The notes under the pieces: generated by a model | Told to the model about the DNA's origin: nothing | The model's database searches: none | The model's input: only the letters and a program-made list of their open reading frames with translations | Program-made: the position numbers and the translations under genes | Shown: piece after piece, positions 1-5,998 of the stretch | Numbering within the stretch: the first letter of the stretch is position 1 | How the letters are laid out: each line of letters begins with the position of its first letter | NCBI GenBank assembly: GCA_009936765.1 | Contig: JAACDL010000166.1 | Coordinates: forward strand, 1 to 7,418 | Reading direction: 5' to 3' | DNA from: Methanobacteriota archaeon | Lineage (GTDB): Archaea; Thermoplasmatota; Poseidoniia; Poseidoniales; Poseidoniaceae | DNA: 7,418 bases

Positions 1-593
1 AATCTGTAGATTCAATGCGAAAGGAAGTAAAATCAGGATTTGATTTAGTAGTCACCTCTCCGCCATATGGAGATTCACCAACTACAATGGCTTATGAGCA
101 ATTTTCGTGGTTGCCCAATGTATGGTTGAACTTGGACAGGAGGCCCCCTGGCAAATTAGCTAAGGAGATGCTGGGAGGAATTGTAGCTAAAAAAAATGAC
201 AAAATTGGATATAGTCCGATTGATAGAGCGATTGAAAAAATGAGTGCAAGGCGCAAAGAAGGAAGATCCGAAAAAGATCATCTCAAATTAACAAGAGAAA
301 TACAACTGAAAAATTTATCGTTTTATCGAGATTATTTAAAATCAATAGAGAATATTGCCAGCATGGTGAATCTCGAAGGTTATGTTTGTTTCATACTAGG
401 GAACAGAATTACCGGAGGTCAGGAAATGCGTATGGATCTCTTTACTGATTGGGCATTCAAACAAAATGGATTCAAGAAAGTTGGAAAAACGAAGAAAAGA
501 AATATTCCCAATACAAGAATGCCAAAAGCAAATCCATCAGGTTCTACTATGAATCATGAATATATCGTTGTACTCAGAAAATACTCTGACTAG
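1..593 (+). CDS. DNA methyltransferase, probable N4-cytosine type, C-terminal part (5' end outside window)
   Basis: The reading frame is already open at base 3 and has no stop before base 593, so the gene enters from the left; the Met codon at base 15 is probably internal. Counting from that Met, residues 9-21 read FDLVVTSPPYGDS. This is catalytic motif IV of amino-methyltransferases, and the S-P-P-Y form is typical of N4-cytosine enzymes, whereas D/N-P-P-Y/F is typical of N6-adenine enzymes. Near the end, a stretch beginning GYVCFILGNR (about residues 121-130) and a tail with NIPNTRMP and STMNHEYIVVL match the usual C-terminal strands and target-binding end of this class. The SAM-binding motif I is not visible and should lie upstream. 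The role would be modification of a specific DNA site, either in a restriction-modification system or as an orphan enzyme. No restriction enzyme is adjacent downstream: the next gene encodes a membrane protein. The class is clear; the methylated base is inferred from one motif. Confidence 0.85.
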   Translation, partial: SVDSMRKEVKSGFDLVVTSPPYGDSPTTMAYEQFSWLPNVWLNLDRRPPGKLAKEMLGGIVAKKNDKIGYSPIDRAIEKMSARRKEGRSEKDHLKLTREIQLKNLSFYRDYLKSIENIASMVNLEGYVCFILGNRITGGQEMRMDLFTDWAFKQNGFKKVGKTKKRNIPNTRMPKANPSGSTMNHEYIVVLRKYSD

Positions 594-684
594 TATTGAA
601 ATAGGTCTAGGACACACCGTGCTGTATGACAAGTATGGTGAAAAATAATCCCTCAAACAGTAAATCAATCGAAAATAACTTTGT

Positions 685-729
685 TCCGAGATTCCAACGC
701 TTCAATTATTAAATAACCTAATTCTCGGA
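685..729 (+). promoter_or_regulatory. TATA-like promoter bracketed by an inverted repeat, upstream of the membrane-protein gene
   Basis: The 141-base gap at 594-734 holds no gene that I can see. In it, TCCGAGA at 685-691 is matched by its exact reverse complement TCTCGGA at 723-729, with 31 bases between the arms. The A/T-rich element ATTATTAAATAA at 705-716 lies inside, centred about 25 bases before the ATG at 735. That is the position expected for an archaeal TATA box of a leaderless transcript. There is no Shine-Dalgarno sequence before the ATG. The bracketing repeat could be a repressor site or the base of a hairpin; both readings are inference. Confidence 0.4.
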
Positions 730-734
730 CAATC

Positions 735-1115
735 ATGCACTTTTACACACCCGGCGTCACCGTCGGAGTAATTATCCTTCAAGTTGCGATTATTATTCCA
801 ACACTTTCGAAAAAATTAGCTGAAGACGATTTTGGTAAAGCAATTAGAGCATTATGGCCGAAGTTTTTCGCTCTGTCTGCAGCATTAGGTGCGATTAGTT
901 CAGCGGTGATTTACTTTACAGGTGATGGCGGCAATTCTCACTTGGCGATTTCAGGATTTACTTTCCTTGCTGCTTCTACTTGTTATCTGATTATTCCAGC
1001 AACAAATCAAGCTAAAGATGATGGCAATACAAAGCGATTTAACATGTTGCACAAGCTAAGTGTGTGGCTAACTGTAGCTATGCTGCTAGCCAATATTGCC
1101 TTTTTGTTTATCTGA
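735..1115 (+). CDS. DUF4149 / TMEM205-like four-helix membrane protein
   Basis: This is a complete small integral membrane protein of 126 residues. Four hydrophobic segments are visible, at about residues 7-24, 43-62, 69-88 and 107-126, so it should sit almost entirely in the cytoplasmic membrane. The layout matches DUF4149/TMEM205-like proteins: a P-T-L after the first helix (residues 22-24), a W-P-K-F-F entering the second (41-45), an I-P-A-T-N after the third (87-91), and the characteristic R-F-x-x-L-H-K-L-S-V before the fourth (101-110). Family members have about this length, and the molecular function of prokaryotic ones is not established. The gene is transcribed towards nei, ending 39 bases from the nei stop codon, and is separated from the methyltransferase gene by its own promoter-like region, so it is probably monocistronic. 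The start is the first ATG after the TATA-like box. The family assignment rests on motif memory only. Confidence 0.7.
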   Translation: MHFYTPGVTVGVIILQVAIIIPTLSKKLAEDDFGKAIRALWPKFFALSAALGAISSAVIYFTGDGGNSHLAISGFTFLAASTCYLIIPATNQAKDDGNTKRFNMLHKLSVWLTVAMLLANIAFLFI

Positions 1116-1156
1116 TTCTTTCAGACAAAAACACTCGATTGCATCAGATATTTTTT
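1116..1156. terminator. Convergent intergenic region with oligo-T runs for both strands
   Basis: The short gap between the convergent membrane-protein and nei genes has a run of six T at 1151-1156 on the plus strand. A run of five A at 1127-1131 reads as T on the minus strand, just past the nei stop. There is no strong hairpin. Oligo-T tracts without a stem are sufficient for termination in many archaea, so this is a plausible bidirectional terminator. Confidence 0.35.
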
Positions 1157-1979
1157 AGCCTTCAGGCTGACAATGCGGACAGTAGTCTAACCTTCTGCGG
1201 CCAGGTCTTGTATGAACAATAAGATGGCCACAATTGTGACATTCTTCGCCATTGCGAGTGAAGACCCAATGCCTTGCTCTGCCTCTGGACATACCAACAC
1301 TTCTGAGTTTGTCATATAGGTCTAAATCGACGGTTATTCCTGGGACATCATACGATTGACGAGATAGGAATAGCGCTTGTTCTGCAAGTCTAATCTTCTC
1401 TTCATCACTCAGTGATGAAATTGTTCTATCCGGATGAAGTCCGGATGTAAAAAGGACTTCACTGCGCAAGTAATTACCTATTCCTGCAAAGAATCCCTGA
1501 TCCAATAACAGAACTTTCAGACGGCGGCGTTGAAACCTTTTCTGGTTCATATGTTCAACCAAATCTTCAACTGTAGTTTCAGGGATTACAACATCTGGTC
1601 CTAACTTTGAGAGATAAGGATGTCCTGATAATTCCCAAGGTTCCAGCAACAGAATATCGGTAGCAGACCAAAGACGGCAAGTGTGTTTTTCAGTGGTTAA
1701 TGCAACTCTGAGGGAACGATTCCATTTTTTAGGCGCTGTTTCTTTTAGGTTCACAGTCCATCGTCCATACAGTTGATTATGACTATACATTACCAAATCA
1801 TCAAAATGAATCAACATTGCTTTGCCACGTGCTTCTACAAGATTTACAGTCTTACCAATGAAATCTTGCTGAGACCCTGAGTACCGAGGTACTGTAATCT
1901 CAATATCTTCGATGACCATCCCTTCCAGTGCTTTGCGAATCTTATTCGCAGCACGATGGATTTCAGGTCCCTCTGGCAT
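1155..1979 (-). CDS. nei: Endonuclease VIII (Nei/Fpg-family DNA glycosylase/AP lyase)
   Basis: Bifunctional base-excision-repair enzyme that removes oxidised bases, mainly pyrimidines, and cleaves the abasic site by beta,delta-elimination. The 274-residue protein starts MPEGPEIHRAA. After Met removal, Pro2 becomes the N-terminal catalytic nucleophile and Glu3 the catalytic acid, so this ATG must be the true start. The conserved lysine is K53 in EARGKAML. The segment YSHNQLYGRW (residues 65-74) is diagnostic of E. coli-type Nei rather than Fpg/MutM. The helix-two-turn-helix is in the DQGFFAGIGNYLRSE region, and the C-terminal zinc finger has Cys247, Cys250, Cys267 and Cys270 (C-x2-C-x16-C-x2-C) with the DNA-contacting arginine-rich turn between. 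Length and all key residues are normal, so it should be active. It is divergent from the photolyase gene, making a small repair cluster, and lacks a Shine-Dalgarno sequence. Confidence 0.95.
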   Translation of the reverse strand: MPEGPEIHRAANKIRKALEGMVIEDIEITVPRYSGSQQDFIGKTVNLVEARGKAMLIHFDDLVMYSHNQLYGRWTVNLKETAPKKWNRSLRVALTTEKHTCRLWSATDILLLEPWELSGHPYLSKLGPDVVIPETTVEDLVEHMNQKRFQRRRLKVLLLDQGFFAGIGNYLRSEVLFTSGLHPDRTISSLSDEEKIRLAEQALFLSRQSYDVPGITVDLDLYDKLRSVGMSRGRARHWVFTRNGEECHNCGHLIVHTRPGRRRLDYCPHCQPEG

Positions 1980-2069
1980 GGATTACGTTCATTCTAACTG
2001 ATTAAGAAGGTCTGTATTCTTCTATGAGATACAACAAGTTTTGAAAAGCATAATTACATTCCTAAAGTT
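1980..2069. promoter_or_regulatory. Shared divergent promoter region of nei and the photolyase gene
   Basis: These 90 bases separate two divergently transcribed repair genes, so both promoters must lie here. Neither start has a Shine-Dalgarno sequence. CATAATTA at 2049-2056 could serve as the TATA box of the photolyase gene; its centre is about 18 bases before GTG 2070 but about 24 before the next in-frame GTG at 2076. On the minus strand the weaker CTTAATC around 2000-2006 lies about 24 bases upstream of the nei ATG. The individual elements are weak; the presence of promoters is inferred from gene orientation. Confidence 0.4.
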
Positions 2070-3701
2070 GTGTCAGTGTTTACTTCGTCAATACTAGACA
2101 CTCCGGACGGAGTGGAACGCTGGCACTTCGTAGCATATGACCAACTCAATCAGGAACTCTTACCCGATGCAGAGCCCAAATCATTGGGTCTGATATTCAT
2201 TGAGACTTCTTGGAAAGCAAAACAATTGCCTTATCACAAGCAAAAATTGGCGCTGCAATTGTCTAATCAAAGGCACTTCGCATTGGAGATGCAACGCCTT
2301 GGTCATCCGATTAGGTATCTGTTCAGCGAAAAAGAATACTCTTCAATCTTAGAAGAGATTGGAGAAGAATATGGACTGATTACTGTTACTAAGCCAGCAG
2401 AATTAACCCTCAGGAAATCAATTTCGCATCTTGTAAATGATGGTAAAATCAGGATATTAGAACACAAAGGTTGGCTGACCACTTCTGAAGATTTCACCTC
2501 AAGTGTAGGAGATAGTCCTCCATGGAGAATGGACAAGTTCTATCGACACATAAGAAAAAGTCGAGAAATAATGCTCGATGAAAATGGAAAACCAATCGGA
2601 GGTTCATGGTCATTAGACGACCAAAACCGGTTACCATGGGATGGGGCTGTTGAATTGCCAGAAAAGCCCAGTTTTGAAATCGATGAAATCACAGAAGAAG
2701 TAATCCAAATGGTCGAGGACAAATATTCTCATCACCCCGGGAAGATTATTCCAGATAATCTTCCAGCATCTATTGAGGATGCAAATCAATTGTGGGATTG
2801 GGCGAAATCGTCAGTTATGCATTGGTTTGGACCTTACGAAGATGCGATGACACAAGAACACAAAACACTGTTCCATACAACGATTTCATCGCATCTCAAC
2901 CTCAACAGATTAATGCCAATTACTCTTCTTAATGACACTTTAAAATTGGAGATTCCATTAAATTCCAAAGAAGGTTTTGTTCGCCAAATTATCGGCTGGA
3001 GAGAGTTTGTACACCATGTTCACGAATTGACCGATGGATTCGAAATGGAAAAAGAAATTATCCCAGCCCGTGCAGGAGCAGGTTGGGACGGAGATTGGAA
3101 TAAGCCTCGCAATACACCGAATTTGTTGGAAAATGATTTCCCATTACCTCCTACTTATTGGGGTGAAAAGAGTGGTATGTTGTGCCTAGATACTGCTGTT
3201 TCTGACGTTGTTGAAACGGGATATACGCATCATATTCCTCGCCTGATGGTACTGGCAAATATCGGTAACCTGTTAGGGATAAATCCACGTGAATTGACCG
3301 ACTGGTTTTGGGCAATGTTCACCGATGCATATGATTGGGTGGTCGAGCCAAATGTACTTGCTATGGGAACATATGCAGTAGGGGATGTAATGACGACTAA
3401 ACCGTATGTTAGTGGAACACCATACATCAAAAAGATGGGAGATTATTGTGGAGATTGTTCACTTCATTTCAAAAAATCATGTCCAATTTCTGACATGTAT
3501 TGGAACTTCTTGGAAGAGAACCAGGACCATTTCTCCAATAATCATCGTATGGCAATGCCAATGCGAACTCTTGCTAAGAGAACACATCAAGCCAAGGATA
3601 CAGCAAAAGAAGTCACACAATACGTTCGAGGACAAATGTCTCGAGGCTTAGAATTGGATCCAACAATTCTCGAAGGTCTCAAGTCTTCATTCAAAAATTA
3701 A
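2070..3701 (+). CDS. phrB: FeS-BCP family photolyase/cryptochrome, probable (6-4) photolyase
   Basis: Probable flavin-dependent, light-driven DNA repair enzyme of the prokaryotic iron-sulfur (FeS-BCP) class typified by Agrobacterium PhrB, which repairs UV (6-4) photoproducts. The symbol follows that protein, not E. coli phrB. An N-terminal Rossmann-like antenna domain begins near residue 17 (WHFVAYDQLN) and is followed by the FAD-binding helical domain. Family hallmarks are GFVRQIIGWRE at 302-312, GYTHHIPRLM at 384-393 (His388 aligns with PhrB His366), an E-P-N-V-L-A-M stretch and TKPYVSG. Cys372, Cys460, Cys463 and Cys471 are the four cluster ligands. The spacing C-x87-C-x2-C equals that of PhrB, but the last gap is 7 residues where I recall 12. 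At 543 residues it is slightly longer than PhrB (about 507), with about 15 extra residues at the N terminus. The start is GTG; GTG 2076 is an alternative, and no ATG exists upstream before an in-frame stop at 2025. It is divergent from nei. Confidence 0.93.
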   Translation: MSVFTSSILDTPDGVERWHFVAYDQLNQELLPDAEPKSLGLIFIETSWKAKQLPYHKQKLALQLSNQRHFALEMQRLGHPIRYLFSEKEYSSILEEIGEEYGLITVTKPAELTLRKSISHLVNDGKIRILEHKGWLTTSEDFTSSVGDSPPWRMDKFYRHIRKSREIMLDENGKPIGGSWSLDDQNRLPWDGAVELPEKPSFEIDEITEEVIQMVEDKYSHHPGKIIPDNLPASIEDANQLWDWAKSSVMHWFGPYEDAMTQEHKTLFHTTISSHLNLNRLMPITLLNDTLKLEIPLNSKEGFVRQIIGWREFVHHVHELTDGFEMEKEIIPARAGAGWDGDWNKPRNTPNLLENDFPLPPTYWGEKSGMLCLDTAVSDVVETGYTHHIPRLMVLANIGNLLGINPRELTDWFWAMFTDAYDWVVEPNVLAMGTYAVGDVMTTKPYVSGTPYIKKMGDYCGDCSLHFKKSCPISDMYWNFLEENQDHFSNNHRMAMPMRTLAKRTHQAKDTAKEVTQYVRGQMSRGLELDPTILEGLKSSFKN

Positions 3702-3835
3702 GCAGATGTTCGACTGAAACAGTCTAAGGGCTCGCCGTGTCGAATGTCTTGAATCAGAGGTTCTCGAGTCTTTACTCCCTTGACTCGTAAGAAGCCAATG
3801 GGAATCAGCCGACAGAAGTTGGAGAGAAAATTCAC
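3698..3835 (-). CDS. Possible 45-residue ORF translationally coupled to the NTF2-like gene
   Basis: Directly downstream of the NTF2-like gene, a GTG codon overlaps its TGA stop in the sequence GTGA, the arrangement seen for translational coupling. The frame stays open for 45 codons and ends on TAA at 3698-3700. Those bases form a TTAA palindrome with the TAA of the convergent photolyase gene (3699-3701). The product begins MNFLSNFCRLIPIGFLRVKG and continues with charged residues through REPLIQDIRHGEPLD to a C-terminal CFSRTSA; it contains two cysteines. Codon choice, for example CGA for Arg, resembles that of neighbouring genes. I recognise no family. Without it, 3702-3831 would be a 130-base non-coding gap. 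It may be a real small protein or chance; upstream in frame there is a stop at 3857-3859, so it cannot be much longer. Confidence 0.38.
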   Translation of the reverse strand: MNFLSNFCRLIPIGFLRVKGVKTREPLIQDIRHGEPLDCFSRTSA

Positions 3836-4182
3836 TCGGTTCCGACGAGTTTGTAATTATCCGAAAGTGGTGTAGCACCAGTTTCCATAAGAATGATTTT
3901 GCCGTCTTTGAATCGCATAAATGACAAAACAGCTTCCGAGTCAGAATCGTTCGCAAAGTGAACAATTGAGTGAGCAACGCCAACTTCAGCGTTTTCGAAA
4001 AGAATTCTGTTGTTCTCAGAGGTGGGGGTGTTGCCTTCTCCTACGAATCCCAAAAGGTCAGATTTGCTCATGGTGATTCCGCCCACGTGTGGGTTAAAGA
4101 CGAAATCATCGTGAATGATTTCAGCGAGTGCGTTGGCATCTGTGTTTTCCCAGGCTTCGTTGTATGCATCGATGATGGACAT
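3832..4182 (-). CDS. NTF2-like / SnoaL-fold protein
   Basis: This is a complete 116-residue protein with the pattern of the NTF2-like (SnoaL-like, nuclear transport factor 2) alpha+beta barrel. The N-terminal helix MSIIDAYNEAWENTD is followed by ANALAEIIHDDFVFNPHVGG, where an acidic D-D-F leads into the first strand. A further helix, KSDLLGFV (residues 40-47), comes next, followed by the curved sheet strands RILFENAEVG, AHSIVHFAN, AVLSFMRFKDGKIILMET. The strand pattern F-M-R-F-K-D-G-K-I is typical of the fold's end. The fold serves many roles, from enzymes and ligand binding to protein-protein adaptors, and no catalytic residue set lets me choose. The protein is cytosolic, with no signal peptide. 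It follows the GIY-YIG gene in the same direction with a 130-base gap that contains a palindrome, so it may have its own promoter. No Shine-Dalgarno sequence precedes the ATG. Confidence 0.75.
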   Translation of the reverse strand: MSIIDAYNEAWENTDANALAEIIHDDFVFNPHVGGITMSKSDLLGFVGEGNTPTSENNRILFENAEVGVAHSIVHFANDSDSEAVLSFMRFKDGKIILMETGATPLSDNYKLVGTE

Positions 4183-4238
4183 GTGTTGCGGTAGGTTGCC
4201 TTGTCCTTAAACGCGTCGTGCATCCATTCAATTCGGTT

Positions 4239-4253
4239 TATGGAAATTCCATA
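4239..4253. promoter_or_regulatory. Perfect 15-base palindrome, candidate operator for the NTF2-like gene
   Basis: TATGGAAATTCCATA is a perfect inverted repeat with 7-bp arms around a central A. It lies in the 130-base gap between the GIY-YIG gene and the NTF2-like gene, 57-71 bases upstream of the NTF2-like start. A weak TATA-like GTTTAAGG (minus strand, 4205-4212) sits between it and the start, about 25 bases from the ATG. A dimeric regulator binding site is the simplest reading. A terminator for the upstream gene is less likely because no T-run follows it. Confidence 0.4.
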
Positions 4254-4312
4254 GAATCTCTATTGAAACGATGTTGCCCTTTCCAACGGCTTTCAGTGGG
4301 TCATTTCAAGCG

Positions 4313-5365
4313 CTAAAGATAGCCAATAGCTTTCTCAACTTTGAATGTAGGGCTTGGGTCGCTGGAGTAAAACCACTTGTTATTCTTGGCCTTCCTGGAA
4401 TTTTCAGCGAAATTTTTCTTGTCAAATTCTGAATGATTATCTCTGCGAATGTACTTGTATACGCCTTCAATCCCCTTTCTCCTCTTACAAGCAAGTTTGA
4501 ATTGAATGATAATCATATCCAGTTCGGCTTTCAAAGTTCCTAATTTCTCCACACAATCTATGTATTCAGTATGATAAGTTCGACTTTGTTTTGATCTTGA
4601 CTTGGCGTTCTGGGTATAGGTTGACAAATCGAAGAAAGACGTTGATTTTTTCTTCAATGCCTTATGTTCTAAATCCAATTTCGCATGATTCTTCGCTTTT
4701 GTTCCAATCCCGATAATGCCTTCTTCCTTCTTGAATAATCCCGTTTTCTGCCACTTATCCCATTCTGCCTTATCATGTTTCTTCAATTCACCACCTTTCA
4801 CTGAAGGTGCAGGCGTACTCAAAGATGTGAATCCTGAGACGCCGCTGATTCCAATACAGTTCCCGGTTAATCTTCGCAAATTCTCTCCAGCAATATCTTT
4901 CTTCAAATCAAACTCCTGAATTTGTTTTGACAATTTAATTGCCTCCTTATGGAGTTTGAGATGTTCTTTCGTAGGTTTCATTTCGTTGTGTATCGAAGTT
5001 TGTTTGTCAAGCTTTCTTAATTTGATAGCATGTGCGTTGTATTCCGCAGAAAAATCAGTCCCTTCTTTGATGACTTTCTTCAATGCGCCAGCAGTGAATG
5101 TGAACCATTCTTTTCGGAACCTCTTCTTTGCGAAAACCTTGTGCAAATGTCCTTCCAATAGACCCATGCATTCTGAATCGAATTTGTGCTTCTGTACAAT
5201 CTGGAATGGATTTCCAGTTTGCAAGCCTGCGATTCTGCTCGATACAGGGTTCTTGGTCAATCCTATTTTGAAATAATTTGATTTTACACCAGGTATCGTA
5301 AAATGCAGAATGTATACCCAGCCTTTGTCGAAATTGTCTCCCGCCATGTGTGCTGTAGGAGTCAT
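4313..5365 (-). CDS. GIY-YIG (T5orf172/MUG113-type) protein with long basic C-terminal region
   Basis: The N-terminal 90 residues form a GIY-YIG-type nuclease domain of the T5orf172/MUG113 subgroup: GWVYILHF (15-22) supplies the first strand, YFKIGLT (31-37) the second, Arg44 the usual arginine, LQTGNP (48-53) the subgroup loop, and LEGHLHKVFAKKRFRKEWF (70-88) the helix with the metal-binding-type glutamate (E71). Residues 91-350 are unusually Lys-rich and mostly helical. They contain two similar segments: LRRLTGNCIGISGVSGF (163-179), followed by a charged helix, and FKLACKRRKGIEGVYKY (289-305), followed by FD...NF...W...TFKV. Both carry G-x-x-G-I-x-G-V-like cores that recall the tail of phage YqaJ/lambda-exonuclease-type proteins. 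T5orf172 domains are common in phage and mobile DNA, usually of unknown substrate. The start is ATG 5365; Met7 (5347) is an alternative. It is divergent from the 93-residue gene. The fold call is firm; nuclease activity and target are inferred. Confidence 0.75.
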   Translation of the reverse strand: MTPTAHMAGDNFDKGWVYILHFTIPGVKSNYFKIGLTKNPVSSRIAGLQTGNPFQIVQKHKFDSECMGLLEGHLHKVFAKKRFRKEWFTFTAGALKKVIKEGTDFSAEYNAHAIKLRKLDKQTSIHNEMKPTKEHLKLHKEAIKLSKQIQEFDLKKDIAGENLRRLTGNCIGISGVSGFTSLSTPAPSVKGGELKKHDKAEWDKWQKTGLFKKEEGIIGIGTKAKNHAKLDLEHKALKKKSTSFFDLSTYTQNAKSRSKQSRTYHTEYIDCVEKLGTLKAELDMIIIQFKLACKRRKGIEGVYKYIRRDNHSEFDKKNFAENSRKAKNNKWFYSSDPSPTFKVEKAIGYL

Positions 5366-5451
5366 TTACACTTATCAGTTACCGTTCATTTACGATACTC
5401 GTTGTTGGCAGATTCCTGATACAAAAGCGCCACGCTAACAATCGCATTTAT
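5366..5451. promoter_or_regulatory. Divergent promoter region between the GIY-YIG gene and the 93-residue gene
   Basis: These 86 bases must hold the promoters of two divergent genes. On the plus strand TTTATATG at 5447-5454 is a good TATA-like box, but it abuts the first ATG (5452). A transcript starting about 26 bases later would begin near 5475 and suit the in-frame Met11 codon at 5482. On the minus strand only a weak GTAAAT near 5386-5391 lies at the right distance from the GIY-YIG ATG. No Shine-Dalgarno sequence is present for either gene. Confidence 0.35.
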
Positions 5452-5733
5452 ATGGGGGATGAGAATAATCTATTCGATAATATGCAATTAACTAATTTAA
5501 TGATAGAACAAGCAGTAAACCATTTTTTGATGGAAATAAACGCCCCAGATACCGACCCTCGAGTATACTCTCGGTTCTTGGCATTCTGGCAAGGAAATGG
5601 ACGACGGATTCTCGAACTGAGAGTCGCCTCTGGAGAGACAGAAATCAGCCAACTTGCTGACTTTATGTTTGAGACTCATAATCGGGTCGCCAGAAGGAAT
5701 GGACGAAGGACATTGAGGAGAGAAGGGTATTGA
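5452..5733 (+). CDS. Hypothetical small protein, 93 residues
   Basis: I do not recognise this protein. It has an acidic N terminus (MGDENNLFDN), a mostly helical, mixed-charge middle (an AVNHFLMEI segment, then RFLAFWQGNGRRILELRVASG), an E-I-S-Q-L-A-D-F segment that could be a recognition-type helix, and a strongly basic tail, RVARRNGRRTLRREGY. The polarity from acid to base and the small size would suit a nucleic-acid-binding or adaptor protein, but this is only inference. No membrane segment or signal peptide is seen. If the TATA-like box at 5447-5454 is the promoter, translation more likely begins at Met11 (5482), giving 83 residues. It is divergent from the GIY-YIG gene and lies 265 bases before the methyltransferase gene on the same strand. 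The opposite strand also has a long open frame here, but the plus-strand protein has more natural composition. Confidence 0.55.
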   Translation: MGDENNLFDNMQLTNLMIEQAVNHFLMEINAPDTDPRVYSRFLAFWQGNGRRILELRVASGETEISQLADFMFETHNRVARRNGRRTLRREGY

Positions 5734-5921
5734 ACAGAGATTTCCTTCACATCCTCTGTCATGGCTTTCACAAAGTAAGAGCCTGCTTGATGAACGCTCA
5801 AGTGAAGCACTTCGATAGATGAATATTGGGTGCAATCAACGAGCCAAACGATTGCTTCTCATTCTAGCAAGAGGGAATAATCTGCCTGATTAGAGGTTGT
5901 ACTCTTGAGTCAAATAATATT

Positions 5922-5955
5922 CAAAATTTCGATAATTAGTATTCTGCCAAAATTT
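5922..5955 (+). repeat. Paired CAAAATTT element upstream of the methyltransferase promoter
   Basis: CAAAATTT occurs at 5922-5929 and again at 5948-5955, 26 bases apart start to start, about two and a half helical turns. Extended outward, ATTCAAA (5919-5925) and TTTGAAT (5953-5959) also form a 7-bp inverted repeat. The pair ends about 14 bases before the TATA box of the downstream gene, a natural place for an activator or repressor. The rest of the 5734-5998 gap holds no convincing gene, only weak short stems. Confidence 0.35.
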
Positions 5956-5967
5956 GAATGTCTAAAC

Positions 5968-5998
5968 ACTATATATATGGTTAACTAAAGGGGAAAAT
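5968..5998 (+). promoter_or_regulatory. TATA box and short leader of the Mod-like methyltransferase gene
   Basis: CACTATATATATGG (5968-5980 region) is a textbook archaeal TATA element, with CTAAAC just upstream as a possible BRE. It is centred about 25 bases before the ATG at 5999, the leaderless distance. The start is also preceded by AAGGGGA (5988-5994), five bases from the ATG, the only Shine-Dalgarno-like sequence in the window. A bacterial reading also exists: TTTGAA (5953-5958), 17 bases, then TATGGT. The sequence alone does not exclude it. Confidence 0.6.

Noticed and set aside
3765..3787. CGAGTC / GACTCG stem with an 11-base loop, possible terminator of the photolyase gene
   Set aside because: The stem is only six pairs, no T-run follows, and it lies inside the candidate 45-codon ORF.
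3700..3831. A GGTTC...GAGTC stretch near 3759-3770 that recalls a tRNA T-loop
   Set aside because: GGTTCTCGAGTC does not fit the GGTTCRANNCC pattern, no acceptor stem pairs around it at tRNA length, and no D-arm is visible.
5734..5759. ACAGAG / CTCTGT stem right after the stop of the 93-residue gene, as a terminator
   Set aside because: Only six pairs across a 14-base loop and no T-run afterwards; expected by chance at this length.
5497..5835. Minus-strand open frame of 112 codons opposite the 93-residue gene
   Set aside because: Ser/Cys/Pro-rich composition looks like an antisense shadow, and the frame reads through the divergent gene without any promoter signal.
5819..5893. 24-codon ORF starting MNIGCNQRAK between the 93-residue gene and the methyltransferase gene
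   Set aside because: Very short, no promoter or ribosome site, no recognisable pattern.
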